From NCBI RefSeq assembly GCF_022234545.1, contig NZ_JAIEUI010000016.1, positions 1-64,000 on the forward strand: a stretch of DNA of 64,000 bases, in the 5' to 3' direction. Both the position numbers and the translations under genes were made by a program. Below the pieces are notes generated by a model. The model saw only the letters and a program-made list of their open reading frames with translations, did no database searches and was not told the DNA's origin. This DNA comes from Paenibacillus piscarius (GTDB lineage Bacteria > Bacillota > Bacilli > Paenibacillales > Paenibacillaceae). Shown piece after piece: positions 26,354-35,625 of this stretch (the first letter of the stretch is position 1; each line of letters starts with the position of its first letter).

Positions 26354-26395
26354 AGTCTAATTAGACTATATTATGAGATGTAGTCTAATTAGACT
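26354..26395. promoter_or_regulatory. Tandem palindromic operator upstream of NmrA-like gene
   Basis: The perfect palindrome AGTCTAATTAGACT occurs twice, at 26354-26367 and 26382-26395, 28 bp centre to centre, with an AT-rich TATATTATGAG stretch between. Placement 27 bp before the start codon suggests a repressor site, possibly for the PadR-like protein encoded next; PadR sites more often have ATGT/ACAT ends, so the cognate factor is uncertain. Confidence 0.6.
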
Positions 26396-26421
26396 AATCC
26401 ATCTGAAAAGAGGTACTCATT

Positions 26422-27270
26422 ATGTTATTTATTACTGGAGCAACTGGAACCGTTGGAAGCCGGGTTGTACATTACCTCAAGCAGAAGGAAGTACGCTTCA
26501 AAGCGCTCACCCGCACTCCTGAGAAGCTGATGAGCGACCCGACCGGCGGCAAGAACATGACGATCGTCACCGGGGATATCAAGAATTGCAGCGCCTGGTC
26601 AGATAGTCTGCACGGCGTTGAGACCTTGTTCCTGATCCTGCTGGATGATGCCGGAGAGATTCTGCAGGCGGCCCGGGACCAAGGTGTGCGGAACATCGTG
26701 TTCTTGTCCTCAGCCTCGATCAACCGCTCAGATGCCGGTTATAACGACAATGCGATGAAACATAAGAAGGTCGAGGACCAGATTCAGGCATATGGCTTTC
26801 AGTATGTGTTTATCCGGGCTGAGGCGTTCATGCACAATACCATTTACTGGAGGGACCTTTTTAGATACAATAAGGGGACGATCCGGTTGCCGGCCCTGGA
26901 GGCTAAGCTGGCGAGTATACATGAAACGGATATTGCCGAGGTTAGCAGTGTGGTTTTAGCGGATTTTGACAGATTCTCCGGGCAGATCTTGACGCTTACA
27001 GGGGCGAATATTCTTAGCCAGCGGAACATTTTGACCGAAATCTCTAAGCAGCTGGGACAATCCATTACACTCGAAGAGCAGACCATCGATGACTTCCGTT
27101 CTTATATGAGCAAGTACATCGCTGAAGAGTATATTACCCTTAGAGTCCAGGACTGGGAGTATACCTTGAAGCATAAGCTGGCCGTGACGGACACGGTGCT
27201 GACGATTCTCGGCCGGGAGCCGTATACGTTCAGAGAATGGATTGCGGAGCATCTCGGTGATTTTCAATAA
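26422..27270 (+). CDS. NmrA-like NAD(P)-binding protein
   Basis: An atypical short-chain dehydrogenase/reductase of 282 residues. Rossmann fold start FITGATGTVGSRVVHYLKQK, then VTGDI and FLSSASINRSDAGYN. No YxxxK catalytic pair is visible, fitting the NmrA/QOR2 type of NAD(P)-sensing or quinone-linked proteins. AAAAGAGG precedes the ATG. A PadR-like regulator follows after 21 bases, and twin palindromes lie upstream, so the unit is probably autoregulated. Confidence 0.8.
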   Translation: MLFITGATGTVGSRVVHYLKQKEVRFKALTRTPEKLMSDPTGGKNMTIVTGDIKNCSAWSDSLHGVETLFLILLDDAGEILQAARDQGVRNIVFLSSASINRSDAGYNDNAMKHKKVEDQIQAYGFQYVFIRAEAFMHNTIYWRDLFRYNKGTIRLPALEAKLASIHETDIAEVSSVVLADFDRFSGQILTLTGANILSQRNILTEISKQLGQSITLEEQTIDDFRSYMSKYIAEEYITLRVQDWEYTLKHKLAVTDTVLTILGREPYTFREWIAEHLGDFQ

Positions 27271-27291
27271 ATACAGAAAGAGGAATTCGCT

Positions 27292-27807
27292 ATAATACCT
27301 TTATTAATACTGGGTCTGCTGAAGGATTGCGGACAATCCAGCGCGTATGAATTGCTCAATGTCTTCAAGGAACGGGACTACAGGTATCTTGTTCATATGA
27401 CAAAGGGCTCGCTGTACTACAACCTGCAGAAGTTAGCGGGGGAAGGCCTGGTCCGGCTGGTGGAAGTCGTCAGCGTGAACAATTATCCCGAGCAATATAT
27501 TTACGAGATTACGCCGCAGGGTGACGATCATTTCCAAGCGCTGATGGCTAAATATTCGCTGCAGACGGACGATATTACGTTAGCCTTTTATATGACGACA
27601 CTGTTCGCCCACCAATATGATCCTGAGCAATTCAAGGCGGCTGTAGCCGTACAGATGGAGCAGACGCGCCGTAAGATTGCCGAGATTGACCATGCACTGG
27701 ATGTTAAGCAAGACAGGATCTACGATACGGCCAAGTCGATGATGAATAATGTCAGAGCGCACCATGAGTTGAACCTGAAATGGTTTCAGGAGCTGCTGGA
27801 GCAGTGA
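27292..27807 (+). CDS. PadR-family transcriptional regulator with no canonical start codon
   Basis: A 171-residue PadR protein: an N-terminal winged helix (reading IIPLLILGLLKDCGQSSAYE, then FKERDYRYLVHMTKGSLYYNLQKL) and a C-terminal helical dimerisation domain. The conserved N-terminus extends back to 27292, where the codon is ATA, eight bases after AAAGAGG; PadR proteins normally begin MIPLLILG-like here. The first ATG/GTG/TTG in frame is TTG 27352, which would remove helix 1. Either an ATA start is used or the start codon is mutated. Confidence 0.75.
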   Translation: MIPLLILGLLKDCGQSSAYELLNVFKERDYRYLVHMTKGSLYYNLQKLAGEGLVRLVEVVSVNNYPEQYIYEITPQGDDHFQALMAKYSLQTDDITLAFYMTTLFAHQYDPEQFKAAVAVQMEQTRRKIAEIDHALDVKQDRIYDTAKSMMNNVRAHHELNLKWFQELLEQ

Positions 27808-27822
27808 GACAGCGCCTTCCGC

Positions 27823-27871
27823 ATACTCCCTTTTATTTGCCGAATCCGGGCAGATAGGAGGGAGTATTTTT
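27823..27871 (+). terminator. Terminator after padR-like gene
   Basis: ATACTCCC (27823-27830) pairs with GGGAGTAT (27860-27867), with inner TTTGCC/GGGCAGA pairing, followed by TTTTT. Confidence 0.8.
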
Positions 27872-28083
27872 ATGTAATAAACCTGACATGAACAAGCGAT
27901 GATGCAAAGGAATTAGACGCTTAATACGTTGATTATGAGAAAATACCTGACATGGACACAGTTCTTTCACAGCTTACGGAGAAACGGTACAGGGATAAAG
28001 GGAATTTTTGCAGAAATAAGTCGAAAAGACAGAGAAGATTCGGGGCTGACCTGAGTCTTTATACATGGAAGGTGGGAGGGCCT

Positions 28084-30168
28084 ATGGCACCGGGTAAGAG
28101 TAAAAAGGTCAGGGGAAGGGGGCTTATCGCCTCACTCCGTAATATGGGGATTCGCGGCAAGCTGTTTCTGTCCGTGATTGTTGCGGTTGTTGTTATTTTT
28201 ATGACAGTATCTGTAGTCATCTATAACAATGCCAAGCAGATGATTGTGGATGGACTGAAGAGTGCACTCACTTACGAGAAAAGCGCGATCAGTGTGAAGG
28301 TGGGCGAGCTGCTGCAGCCTGCGGCGGACAGTGTGGAGCTGCTGAATGCCAACGCCTACATCCGGGACTTCATCACCCGGGCGCAGGATGCAGGGGCGGT
28401 GAAGACCACCAGCGGTTACAGTGAGCTGATCCGTACGCTGAATCTGATCAAGAATGGCAATAAGAATCTGCTGAACGTATACATAGGGCTGGATGCCGCG
28501 AACAAGGTAATTACCCAGGATGAATTCGAGCCGCCGGCCGATTATGTGCTGAAGGAGCGGAGCTGGTATGCCGTTACGGCGGCTAACAAGCGGATTACGA
28601 TAACAGATCCTTATATTGATGCCGGCTCGGGCAAAATGGTCGTCAGTGTCAGCACACCGTTGCTTGATGATACAGGCAGGCTGATCGGTGTGGCGAGTGC
28701 GGATATTTCGATTGAACAGATTACAGCGGCGCTGGGTGCTTTTAATTATAAGGGCAGCGGGTATGCTGTTCTGATCGATAAGGCGGGCACCTTCATCTAC
28801 CACCCCAATCCTGACAATATTCTGCTCAAAAAGATGGCGGATCTCGGCGAAGACTGGAAAGCCGTCGGCGATACAATGGTGCAGTGGGGCTCGAATGTCA
28901 TCCGGGCGGATATTGACGGAGAAGAGAGCTATGTATCGTATTCTCCTGCTGTCGCTAATCAGTGGGCCGTGGCGCTGATCGTGCCGGAGCAGCATGCCGA
29001 ACGGGAATTGAAGCACTTCGAGCTGATCTTCACGCTCTCCATCCTGGCTTCCATTGCTGTGCTGTCGGTCCTGCTGTATGTCGTCTCGGGCAGCATCCTG
29101 AAGCAGCTTCCGCTGCTCACCGCTGCCTTCCGGCAGGCGAAGAACGGCGACCTGTCAGTAAGAGCGGAGGTGACTGCCAAAGGGGAGATCGGCGTGCTGG
29201 CGGAAGGGTTCAACGACATGGTTGCTGCACAGCAGGCACTGATTCAGGAGATTATGCGCAGCTCGCAGAGCATCTCGGAGGCTGTGGCGAAGACGGAGCG
29301 GAATGTGTCCGGGCTGGATGGCAGCATTACCGGCATATCGGGGGTTACCGAGGAGCTGTCGGCCGGGCTGCAGCAGACGGCGGCTTCAATGGAGGAGATG
29401 AATGCCGGGACGATAGAGTTCGGAGATGCGATTCACGGGATTGCCGCCAAGGCCCAGGATGGGGCTGAAGCGGCTGGGGCAATCCATATGCGGGCCGGCC
29501 AGCTGAAGGAGCGCACGCTGGAATCCCGGAGACAGGCGGAAGCAATCTACGGGCAGAGTGAAGCGAAGCTGCGCCAGGCGATTGAACAGTCCGGATCGAT
29601 CTCACAGATTGAGGCGCTCTCAGACGCCATTCTGGAGATTGCCGCCCAGACGGGCCTGCTGTCGCTGAACGCTTCGATTGAAGCCGCCCGGGCGGGTGAG
29701 GCGGGCCGGGGCTTCGCGGTGGTGGCGGAAGAAATCCGCAGGCTGGCGGACCATTCACGCGGGACGGTGGCTGAGATCCAGGAAGTGACCGGGGCAGTGA
29801 TGCAGGCGGTGGCGAATCTGTCTGCGGCTGCAGAGCATATGCTGGGCTTCATGGACCGGCAGGTGCTGAAGGATTATGATGCGATGCAGGAGACCGGGGA
29901 GCGGTACAGCGAGGATGCAAGGTATGTCGATGAGCTGGTGACTGACTTCAGCGCTACTTCTGAGGAACTGCTTGCTTCTATACAGACGATGCTGACTGCA
30001 ATCAGCGAGACAGGCACAGCCACGAATGAAGGGGCAGAGGGGGCGGCGGTGATTGCGGCAGAGGCAGAGCAGATCATCGCAAGGTCCGGCCATATTGTGG
30101 CTGAGATGGAGGGGATCAAGCAGACCTCGGCGCAGCTCCTGGAGGCTGTCTCGAGATTCAAGGTCTAG
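28084..30168 (+). CDS. Methyl-accepting chemotaxis protein
   Basis: A 694-residue chemoreceptor. Signal-anchor helix near residues 22-44 (GKLFLSVIVAVVVIFMTVSVVIY), an extracellular dCache-type sensor domain with SWYAVTAANKRITITDPYIDAGSGKMVVSVSTPL, a second membrane helix (FTLSILASIAVLSVLLYVVSG), HAMP (LTAAFRQAKNGDLSVRAEV) and a signalling hairpin LSLNASIEAARAGEAGRGFA. ATG 28084 is chosen because GGTGGGAGG lies at 28072-28080. The ligand cannot be told from the sequence. Confidence 0.9.
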   Translation: MAPGKSKKVRGRGLIASLRNMGIRGKLFLSVIVAVVVIFMTVSVVIYNNAKQMIVDGLKSALTYEKSAISVKVGELLQPAADSVELLNANAYIRDFITRAQDAGAVKTTSGYSELIRTLNLIKNGNKNLLNVYIGLDAANKVITQDEFEPPADYVLKERSWYAVTAANKRITITDPYIDAGSGKMVVSVSTPLLDDTGRLIGVASADISIEQITAALGAFNYKGSGYAVLIDKAGTFIYHPNPDNILLKKMADLGEDWKAVGDTMVQWGSNVIRADIDGEESYVSYSPAVANQWAVALIVPEQHAERELKHFELIFTLSILASIAVLSVLLYVVSGSILKQLPLLTAAFRQAKNGDLSVRAEVTAKGEIGVLAEGFNDMVAAQQALIQEIMRSSQSISEAVAKTERNVSGLDGSITGISGVTEELSAGLQQTAASMEEMNAGTIEFGDAIHGIAAKAQDGAEAAGAIHMRAGQLKERTLESRRQAEAIYGQSEAKLRQAIEQSGSISQIEALSDAILEIAAQTGLLSLNASIEAARAGEAGRGFAVVAEEIRRLADHSRGTVAEIQEVTGAVMQAVANLSAAAEHMLGFMDRQVLKDYDAMQETGERYSEDARYVDELVTDFSATSEELLASIQTMLTAISETGTATNEGAEGAAVIAAEAEQIIARSGHIVAEMEGIKQTSAQLLEAVSRFKV

Positions 30169-30289
30169 CCGGATTCCGCGAAGCGTGGATGCTGTACTTC
30201 GTGGGGAGGACAAGGCTTGAAAAAATGTCTCTGGAAGGGTATGTTACAAGAAGCAAATGATTCGAAAGAGACAGTGAGGCGAGGAAGAA

Positions 30290-31552
30290 ATGAGAGAAGG
30301 CGACAACCGGATCGTAGGAATGGAAGATATTGTACGCGCACATCATATGCTGCGGGAGGTTATCGTCCGTACGCCGCTGCAGCTCGATGCGGTGTTATCT
30401 GCCAAATACGGCTGCAATGTATATTTGAAGCGTGAGGATCTGCAGATTGTGCGCTCCTTCAAGATTCGCGGGGCCTACAATATGATCCGCAGTCTGTCCG
30501 CCGAGGAGCGGGCCAAGGGGATTGTCTGCGCCAGCGCGGGGAATCATGCCCAGGGTGTAGCTTACTCCTGCAAGGCGCTCGGCATCAAAGGCAAGGTGTT
30601 CATGCCCAGCACGACGCCTAACCAGAAGATTAAGCAGGTCCGGCGCTTCGGCGGCGAATTCGTTGAGGTGATTCTGAAGGGAGATACCTTCGACGATGCC
30701 TACGATGAAGCGCTGCAGGCCTGCATTGACCATAGCATGACGCTGATTCACCCGTTCGATGAGCCGCGGATTATTGCGGGCAACGGAACGATTGCCATGG
30801 AGGTCATGGAGAGCCTGGATAAGCCGGCCGATTTCGTCTTTGTTACCATCGGCGGCGGCGGGCTGGCGGCCGGGGTAGCTACCTATATCAAGACAGTCAA
30901 CCCGGCGACCCGGGTCATCGGTGTGGAGCCAACCGGAGCCGCTTCGATGAGCGAGGCGATGGATCGCGGCGAGGTGGTCACGCTGAAGGAGATTAACAAG
31001 TTCGTGGACGGCGCAGCGGTGAAGCGGGTCGGCGGGCTGACCTACGATATCTGCTCGCACCTGCTGGATGATGTGGTGAAGGTGCCGGAGGGCAAGGCCT
31101 GCTCGACGATTCTGGAGCTGTACAATGAGAATGCGATTGTCGTTGAGCCGGCGGGCTCGCTCCCGATTGCGGCGCTGGATCTGTACAAGGACCAGATTCG
31201 CGGCAAAAGCGTGGTCTGCATCATCAGCGGCGGCAACAACGACATCGACCGGATGCAGGAGATCAAGGAGCGTTCCCTGATTTATGAGGGCCTGAAGCAT
31301 TACTTCATGATCAACTTCCCGCAGCGCGCGGGGGCATTGCGAGAATTCCTTACGGAAGTGGTCGGACCTGACGATGATATTACCCGGTTCGAGTATACGA
31401 AGAAGAACGAGAAGGAGAACGGCCCGGCGCTGGTCGGCATTGAGCTGATGTCTACGGAGGCCTATGCCCCGCTGATTGAGCGGATGCAGCAGAAGGGTGT
31501 CGATTACGTGGAGATCAACAAGGATGCCAACCTGTTCAATATGCTGATCTAG
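30290..31552 (+). CDS. ilvA: Threonine ammonia-lyase (biosynthetic, IlvA)
   Basis: PLP enzyme of 420 residues that makes 2-oxobutyrate from threonine for isoleucine synthesis. The PLP lysine is K58 in RSFKIRGAYN, the phosphate loop is TIGGGGLAAG, and the C-terminus has one ACT-like domain (LKHYFMINFPQRAGALREFL), as in B. subtilis IlvA. AGGCGAGGAAGAA precedes the ATG. Confidence 0.93.
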   Translation: MREGDNRIVGMEDIVRAHHMLREVIVRTPLQLDAVLSAKYGCNVYLKREDLQIVRSFKIRGAYNMIRSLSAEERAKGIVCASAGNHAQGVAYSCKALGIKGKVFMPSTTPNQKIKQVRRFGGEFVEVILKGDTFDDAYDEALQACIDHSMTLIHPFDEPRIIAGNGTIAMEVMESLDKPADFVFVTIGGGGLAAGVATYIKTVNPATRVIGVEPTGAASMSEAMDRGEVVTLKEINKFVDGAAVKRVGGLTYDICSHLLDDVVKVPEGKACSTILELYNENAIVVEPAGSLPIAALDLYKDQIRGKSVVCIISGGNNDIDRMQEIKERSLIYEGLKHYFMINFPQRAGALREFLTEVVGPDDDITRFEYTKKNEKENGPALVGIELMSTEAYAPLIERMQQKGVDYVEINKDANLFNMLI

Positions 31553-31564
31553 TCAGATTATTAG

Positions 31565-31610
31565 GCAACAAGAAGACCCGTCCGGGCATGCGGACGGGTC
31601 TTCTTGTTGC
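31565..31610. terminator. Bidirectional terminator between ilvA and a minus-strand gene
   Basis: Perfect 20-bp inverted repeat (31565-31584 / 31591-31610) containing AAGAAGACCCGTCCG with loop GGCATG. The A/T-rich stem ends suit either direction. Confidence 0.85.
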
Positions 31611-31621
31611 TCAGCGCCTGG

Positions 31622-32524
31622 TCAGAGCTGGGGCACCTCAGTCTTCAGGTACGCTTCTGCCGCGTCATCCAGCAGATAGCCATTGCTCTTCATCAGCTTC
31701 ATGAGGCCGTCGAGCTTCTTCAGGAACGGGCTGTCGCCGTTCTCTTTGGAGAGGAGGGCAGTGTAAGCCTTCTGCGCCTCCAGGTCCATCTCCTGATTGT
31801 CGTAATGGAAGAGCGGTGTGTTGTTCTGGCCGTAGAAGGTATTCCCGGTATATCTGGCATAGAGCTCCTTAACCGCTTGTACCCGGTTAGATTTGGGATA
31901 GCTCTGAATGAACCGCTCCTGAGCCAGCGCGCGGGCCGCAACTTCCCCCCAGGCAATCACAAGGCCGTTGTCCTTGGAGGCGGGCTGATCCGCTTCCGTG
32001 GCCATTATTGAAATATAACTGCGGATATCCTCCGTGACATAGCTGGCATACTTGCGGTAACCCGCATAATCAATCACCGGGAAAAAGCTTCCCTCCGCCG
32101 TCTCCAGCTTGTACCCGCTCGCGGCTGCACTCTCCAGCAGTGTGCGCAGGGCCGGGTTATCCGTGCTCTCGGCCAGCTTCGCCATGCTGACGCCCCCGCG
32201 GTAGACGGAGATCAGCCTGCGCTGCACATCGCTGCTGCTGAACTTCTTCTCCCAGGAGGGGAGCAGAGCCTTATGCAGATTCTCCAGCTTCAGTGTCAGC
32301 ACAGTAGCCTGATACGGAGTCACCGCATACAGCTTGGTCTGCATGAAGGTAATGGTCCCGGGAAGATTCCCGCTGGAGAGCAGCGGCAGCGCGGCCTTGT
32401 ATACCGCCTCCGCATGGCTGGCGGCAGCTGTCCCCGCCTTGGTGTCCGGAGCTGCCCCTGCAGGGGCAGCCTGAAGGACTATCAGCAAGGTCAGCGCTGC
32501 GGTTAGAACAACATGCTTCTTCAT
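31622..32524 (-). CDS. Secreted protein of unknown function
   Basis: A 300-residue protein I do not recognise. It has a clear Sec signal peptide (MKKHVVLTAALTLLIVLQAAPAGA, cleavage about A24-A25) and a mainly helical mature part with no cysteines, so it is probably a soluble extracellular or wall-associated protein. AGGAGGAGACTTGA lies before the ATG. It follows the membrane-protein gene by 40 bp on the same strand; the two may work together at the envelope. Confidence 0.75.
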   Translation of the reverse strand: MKKHVVLTAALTLLIVLQAAPAGAAPDTKAGTAAASHAEAVYKAALPLLSSGNLPGTITFMQTKLYAVTPYQATVLTLKLENLHKALLPSWEKKFSSSDVQRRLISVYRGGVSMAKLAESTDNPALRTLLESAAASGYKLETAEGSFFPVIDYAGYRKYASYVTEDIRSYISIMATEADQPASKDNGLVIAWGEVAARALAQERFIQSYPKSNRVQAVKELYARYTGNTFYGQNNTPLFHYDNQEMDLEAQKAYTALLSKENGDSPFLKKLDGLMKLMKSNGYLLDDAAEAYLKTEVPQL

Positions 32525-32564
32525 TCAAGTCTCCTCCTGTGTTGAACGTATGGAATAACAGTCT

Positions 32565-33251
32565 CTAGGATCGGAAGAATAGTAACTTCAGCCCAAGTCC
32601 GCCTGCCAGAGCAAGAACCAGGCTGACCCATGGGGCGATACGGATAACCGGAAACAGATTATCGAGGAACATACCGGCGAAGATGGCGGCCACCGCCACC
32701 GCGATATAGATGCCTAAACCCCGGATATCGAAGCCCTTCTGCTTCGGGCGGTCCTCCTCGGCTAAGGAGGCCATCCATTTCATAATAAGTTCAATCAGTA
32801 CTACCGAGCCGAAGGCCACGACAATAATAGTGAAAATGCTGAGCTGGCCGAAGATCTCGGCAGGCCCGCCGCTCCACTGCATCAGGAGTCCGCCTGCGCC
32901 CATCACGGCGAACATGATTGTGAGCGCCGCTATCGAGATCATCAGGGAGCTGGCCAGCCTGCTGCGCGGGGCGCGCGGAGGGCTGCTGTCCATTACTTCC
33001 CGGAAGTAGTCACCGGGGTGCTCCCCGAAGATCTGCCGGGCCGTCTTCCCCTTGGCTTGTCCCTTCAAGAGCAGCTCAGCCGCCTCCAGCAGCAGCTCCT
33101 CTGCACGTACAGCCTCTACTGAACTGGCGCGCATCGCCAGAATCATATCCTCGTAGAAGGAGCGGTTCGCAGGCGTCATCTGCTCCCGCAGCCGGTTATT
33201 CTGCTTAATCATAGCTTTGACTTTCATAGTGTGGACATATACCTCCAGCAT
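32565..33251 (-). CDS. DUF1129-like membrane protein
   Basis: A 228-residue protein with a charged helical N-terminal half (RLREQMTPANRSFYEDMILAMR and a GKTARQIFGEHPGDYFREVM segment) and four transmembrane helices in the C-terminal half. This is the DUF1129 pattern. The start is uncertain: ATG 33251 lacks a clear ribosome binding site, and ATG 33227 has GGAGG but 14 bases away. Function unknown. Confidence 0.7.
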   Translation of the reverse strand: MLEVYVHTMKVKAMIKQNNRLREQMTPANRSFYEDMILAMRASSVEAVRAEELLLEAAELLLKGQAKGKTARQIFGEHPGDYFREVMDSSPPRAPRSRLASSLMISIAALTIMFAVMGAGGLLMQWSGGPAEIFGQLSIFTIIVVAFGSVVLIELIMKWMASLAEEDRPKQKGFDIRGLGIYIAVAVAAIFAGMFLDNLFPVIRIAPWVSLVLALAGGLGLKLLFFRS

Positions 33252-33399
33252 TGAGTGATCAGGACTGTCTTTAACCTAGAGTATACGGTTGTGAACCGGC
33301 GGTGTGCAAGGATAGCGCGTGAATAATCCTTTTGGAGAAGTAAACACTGAAGAGGTGCACCTTAAATAACGATCGCTCAGAGGAAAGGCAGGAGTGTAT

Positions 33400-33597
33400 A
33401 TGGAAGAAGAACAAGAGCAGGTTCCCGGTGCTGCCGGGGACAATGTTATCCCTGCTGCCACGAATGGTGTAGGCGACTGGGGGAACTCCGACGGCTACAG
33501 CCTATGGGAGTCTGCGGGACAGAAGCCGGAGAACGGGCTGGATGGCTGGGAAGGCCGGCAGGAGACCCACGATATGTTTCATGACAGCTATGACTGA
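33400..33597 (+). CDS. Small acidic hypothetical protein
   Basis: A 65-residue acidic, Gly/Glu/Asp-rich protein (MEEEQEQVPGAAGD... ending MFHDSYD). GGCAGGAG at 33385-33392 is well spaced from ATG 33400, which supports translation. No domain or membrane segment is seen. It is followed by an imperfect hairpin around 33611-33661 without a T-run. Confidence 0.5.
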   Translation: MEEEQEQVPGAAGDNVIPAATNGVGDWGNSDGYSLWESAGQKPENGLDGWEGRQETHDMFHDSYD

Positions 33598-33671
33598 GTA
33601 AAGCGTATGCCGGAAACAGGCCTCTTTCACCTCCTAATGGAGGGAAGGGGCCTATTCCTGTTCAGGGCTTA

Positions 33672-33701
33672 TTGACAAGAATTAAAAGCAGAGACTATAA
33701 T
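33672..33701 (+). promoter_or_regulatory. Promoter of the alpha/beta hydrolase gene
   Basis: TTGACA (33672-33677), 18-base spacer, TATAAT (33696-33701). Both hexamers are perfect sigma-A consensus. Confidence 0.75.
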
Positions 33702-33774
33702 AAAAACAATAAAACATACTAATTTAATCGGAATTATATTAATTAAAATATAATCATTTTGGGAGGGCACGGTT

Positions 33775-34605
33775 ATGGAACGGAATATCATCATCCGCCA
33801 TAAGGGAGAGGAACTGACAGCGAGCATACATTATCCGGCTGCGGACAGGGCGGGAACCGGACGGTGCAAGGACCGGGTGCCGCTGGCTGTAATCTGCCAC
33901 GGCTTCGTGGGCAGCCGGATCGGAGTAGACCGTATCTTCGTCAAGGCGGCCCGTGAGCTCGCCCGGGATGGTTATATGGTTATCCGCTTCGACTATATAG
34001 GCTGCGGGGAGAGCAGCGGCAATTACGGAAGTGAGGATATGGAGTCGATGATCCAGCAGACCCGTGCTGTGCTGGACTACGGCATCAGCTCGGCCGATGT
34101 CGACCCGCAGCGTGTGACGCTGATCGGGCACAGTCTGGGCGGCGCGGTGGCGCTGCTGACCGGTGTCCGCGACCGGCGGGTGAAGAACCTCGTGCTCTGG
34201 TCAGCCGTAGGCTATCCCTTCAACGATATCGTCAAGATTGTCGGACGGGATACCTTCGACCAGTCGGTGAAGAGCGGCTTGGCAGATCATGCCGGGTATT
34301 CATTCACTCCTGTATACTTCAACTCCCTGGCAGCCTTCCAGCCGTTCCAGGAGGCCGGGAAGTTCAGCGGCGATGTGCTGGTCATTCACGGAACCTCCGA
34401 TGATGTCATTCCTGTGGATTACGCGTTCCTCTACCAGAAGCTGTTCTGGACCCGGCCTGAGGGCCGTTGCGATAAGGAGATTATTTTCCAGGCGGATCAT
34501 ACCTTCTCTTCGGGCTCGGCGCAGGAGCAGGTGCTGAAGCGCACCCGGGAGTGGATGAACCAGCAGGAGCATCTGCAGGAGGAATGGCAGAACTGGATGA
34601 TATAG
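33775..34605 (+). CDS. Alpha/beta hydrolase (serine aminopeptidase S33-like)
   Basis: A 276-residue cytosolic hydrolase. Oxyanion segment ICHGFVGSR, nucleophile elbow GHSLGG, acid in VIHGTSDDVIP and histidine in QADHTFSSG form the expected triad. The length fits S33-like esterases. GGGAGGGCACGG precedes the ATG. Substrate unknown. Confidence 0.85.
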   Translation: MERNIIIRHKGEELTASIHYPAADRAGTGRCKDRVPLAVICHGFVGSRIGVDRIFVKAARELARDGYMVIRFDYIGCGESSGNYGSEDMESMIQQTRAVLDYGISSADVDPQRVTLIGHSLGGAVALLTGVRDRRVKNLVLWSAVGYPFNDIVKIVGRDTFDQSVKSGLADHAGYSFTPVYFNSLAAFQPFQEAGKFSGDVLVIHGTSDDVIPVDYAFLYQKLFWTRPEGRCDKEIIFQADHTFSSGSAQEQVLKRTREWMNQQEHLQEEWQNWMI

Positions 34606-34687
34606 CCGTATGAACCGTACTCGCAATAGCCGGGAATTAGCTGTAAAATAAAGGGGCAGACCATACTGGGAAGGAGGCTCTCACCCT

Positions 34688-35464
34688 ATGAAATTACCGG
34701 CATTTTTTATTGCGCACGGCTCTCCGATGCTGGCTCTTGAGGATAACGACTACACCCGGTTCCTCCAGCGGCTGGGCGCTGATCTGGGGAAGCCCCGCGG
34801 CATTGTAGTGTTCTCGGCCCATTGGGACAGTCCCGAACAGCTGATTACAGTGGACGCACAGCATGAAACGCAGCATGATTTCTATGGATTCCCGGAGGAG
34901 ATGTATGAGCTGGCTTACCCTGCACCGGGCGCCCCCGAGCTGAGTAGCCGGATCTCCGCACTGTTCAGGGATCACAATCTTGCCCATCAGCCCGTACTCG
35001 GCCGCGGCCTGGACCATGGGGTCTGGGTGATCCTGAACAAGATGTTCCCCCAGGCGGATATTCCTGTTGTGGCCTTATCCGTTGATTCGCTCCGTTCGCC
35101 GGAGGAGCAATATAACATCGGCCGGATGCTGGCCCCTCTGCGCGAGGAAGGCATCCTTCTGATCGGCAGCGGAGGCCTGGTGCATAATCTCCGGCTGCTG
35201 AAGCAGGATGACCAGCCGGAGCCGTGGGCGATGGACTTCGACCGCTGGATTGCGGAGAAGCTTAAGGCCTGGGATCTTCCCTCCCTGTTTGCCTACGAGA
35301 AGCAGGCTCCGCATGTCAGGGAGGCTGTGCCGGCTTACGGCAAGGAGCATTTCATTCCGCTCTTCTACGTGATGGGCACGGCCGATGAGGGCCGGCAGGC
35401 ACAGCTGATGATTCAGGCCTACCAATACGGAACGCTCAGCCTGAACTGCTGGATGGTTGATTAA
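34688..35464 (+). CDS. ygiD: Class III extradiol dioxygenase, YgiD/4,5-DOPA dioxygenase family
   Basis: A 258-residue protein of the LigB superfamily. It begins KLPAFFIAHGSPMLAL with the metal-ligand His, and has VVFSAHWDSPEQ, GRGLDHGVWVILNKMFP and IGSGGLVHNLR, all expected in YgiD proteins. AAGGAGGCTC precedes the ATG. Natural substrate is unclear in most bacteria. Confidence 0.88.
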   Translation: MKLPAFFIAHGSPMLALEDNDYTRFLQRLGADLGKPRGIVVFSAHWDSPEQLITVDAQHETQHDFYGFPEEMYELAYPAPGAPELSSRISALFRDHNLAHQPVLGRGLDHGVWVILNKMFPQADIPVVALSVDSLRSPEEQYNIGRMLAPLREEGILLIGSGGLVHNLRLLKQDDQPEPWAMDFDRWIAEKLKAWDLPSLFAYEKQAPHVREAVPAYGKEHFIPLFYVMGTADEGRQAQLMIQAYQYGTLSLNCWMVD

Positions 35465-35482
35465 ATACACAGAGTGAATGAT

Positions 35483-35516
35483 GGGATACAGCCGGTGAAG
35501 GGCTGTATCCTTTTTT
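35483..35516 (+). terminator. Terminator after ygiD
   Basis: GGATACAGCC pairs with GGCTGTATCC around a GGTGAAG loop, then TTTTTT. Confidence 0.88.
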
Positions 35517-35625
35517 GTACTGCCGGTTATTTTGTTCTGAATTGCTGGTGCTACGCAGACAAACTCTGCCAGCTATGCTTAAATGAAAGATAGCGAGCCT
35601 GACCAATCCATTTAGGAGGAACAAC

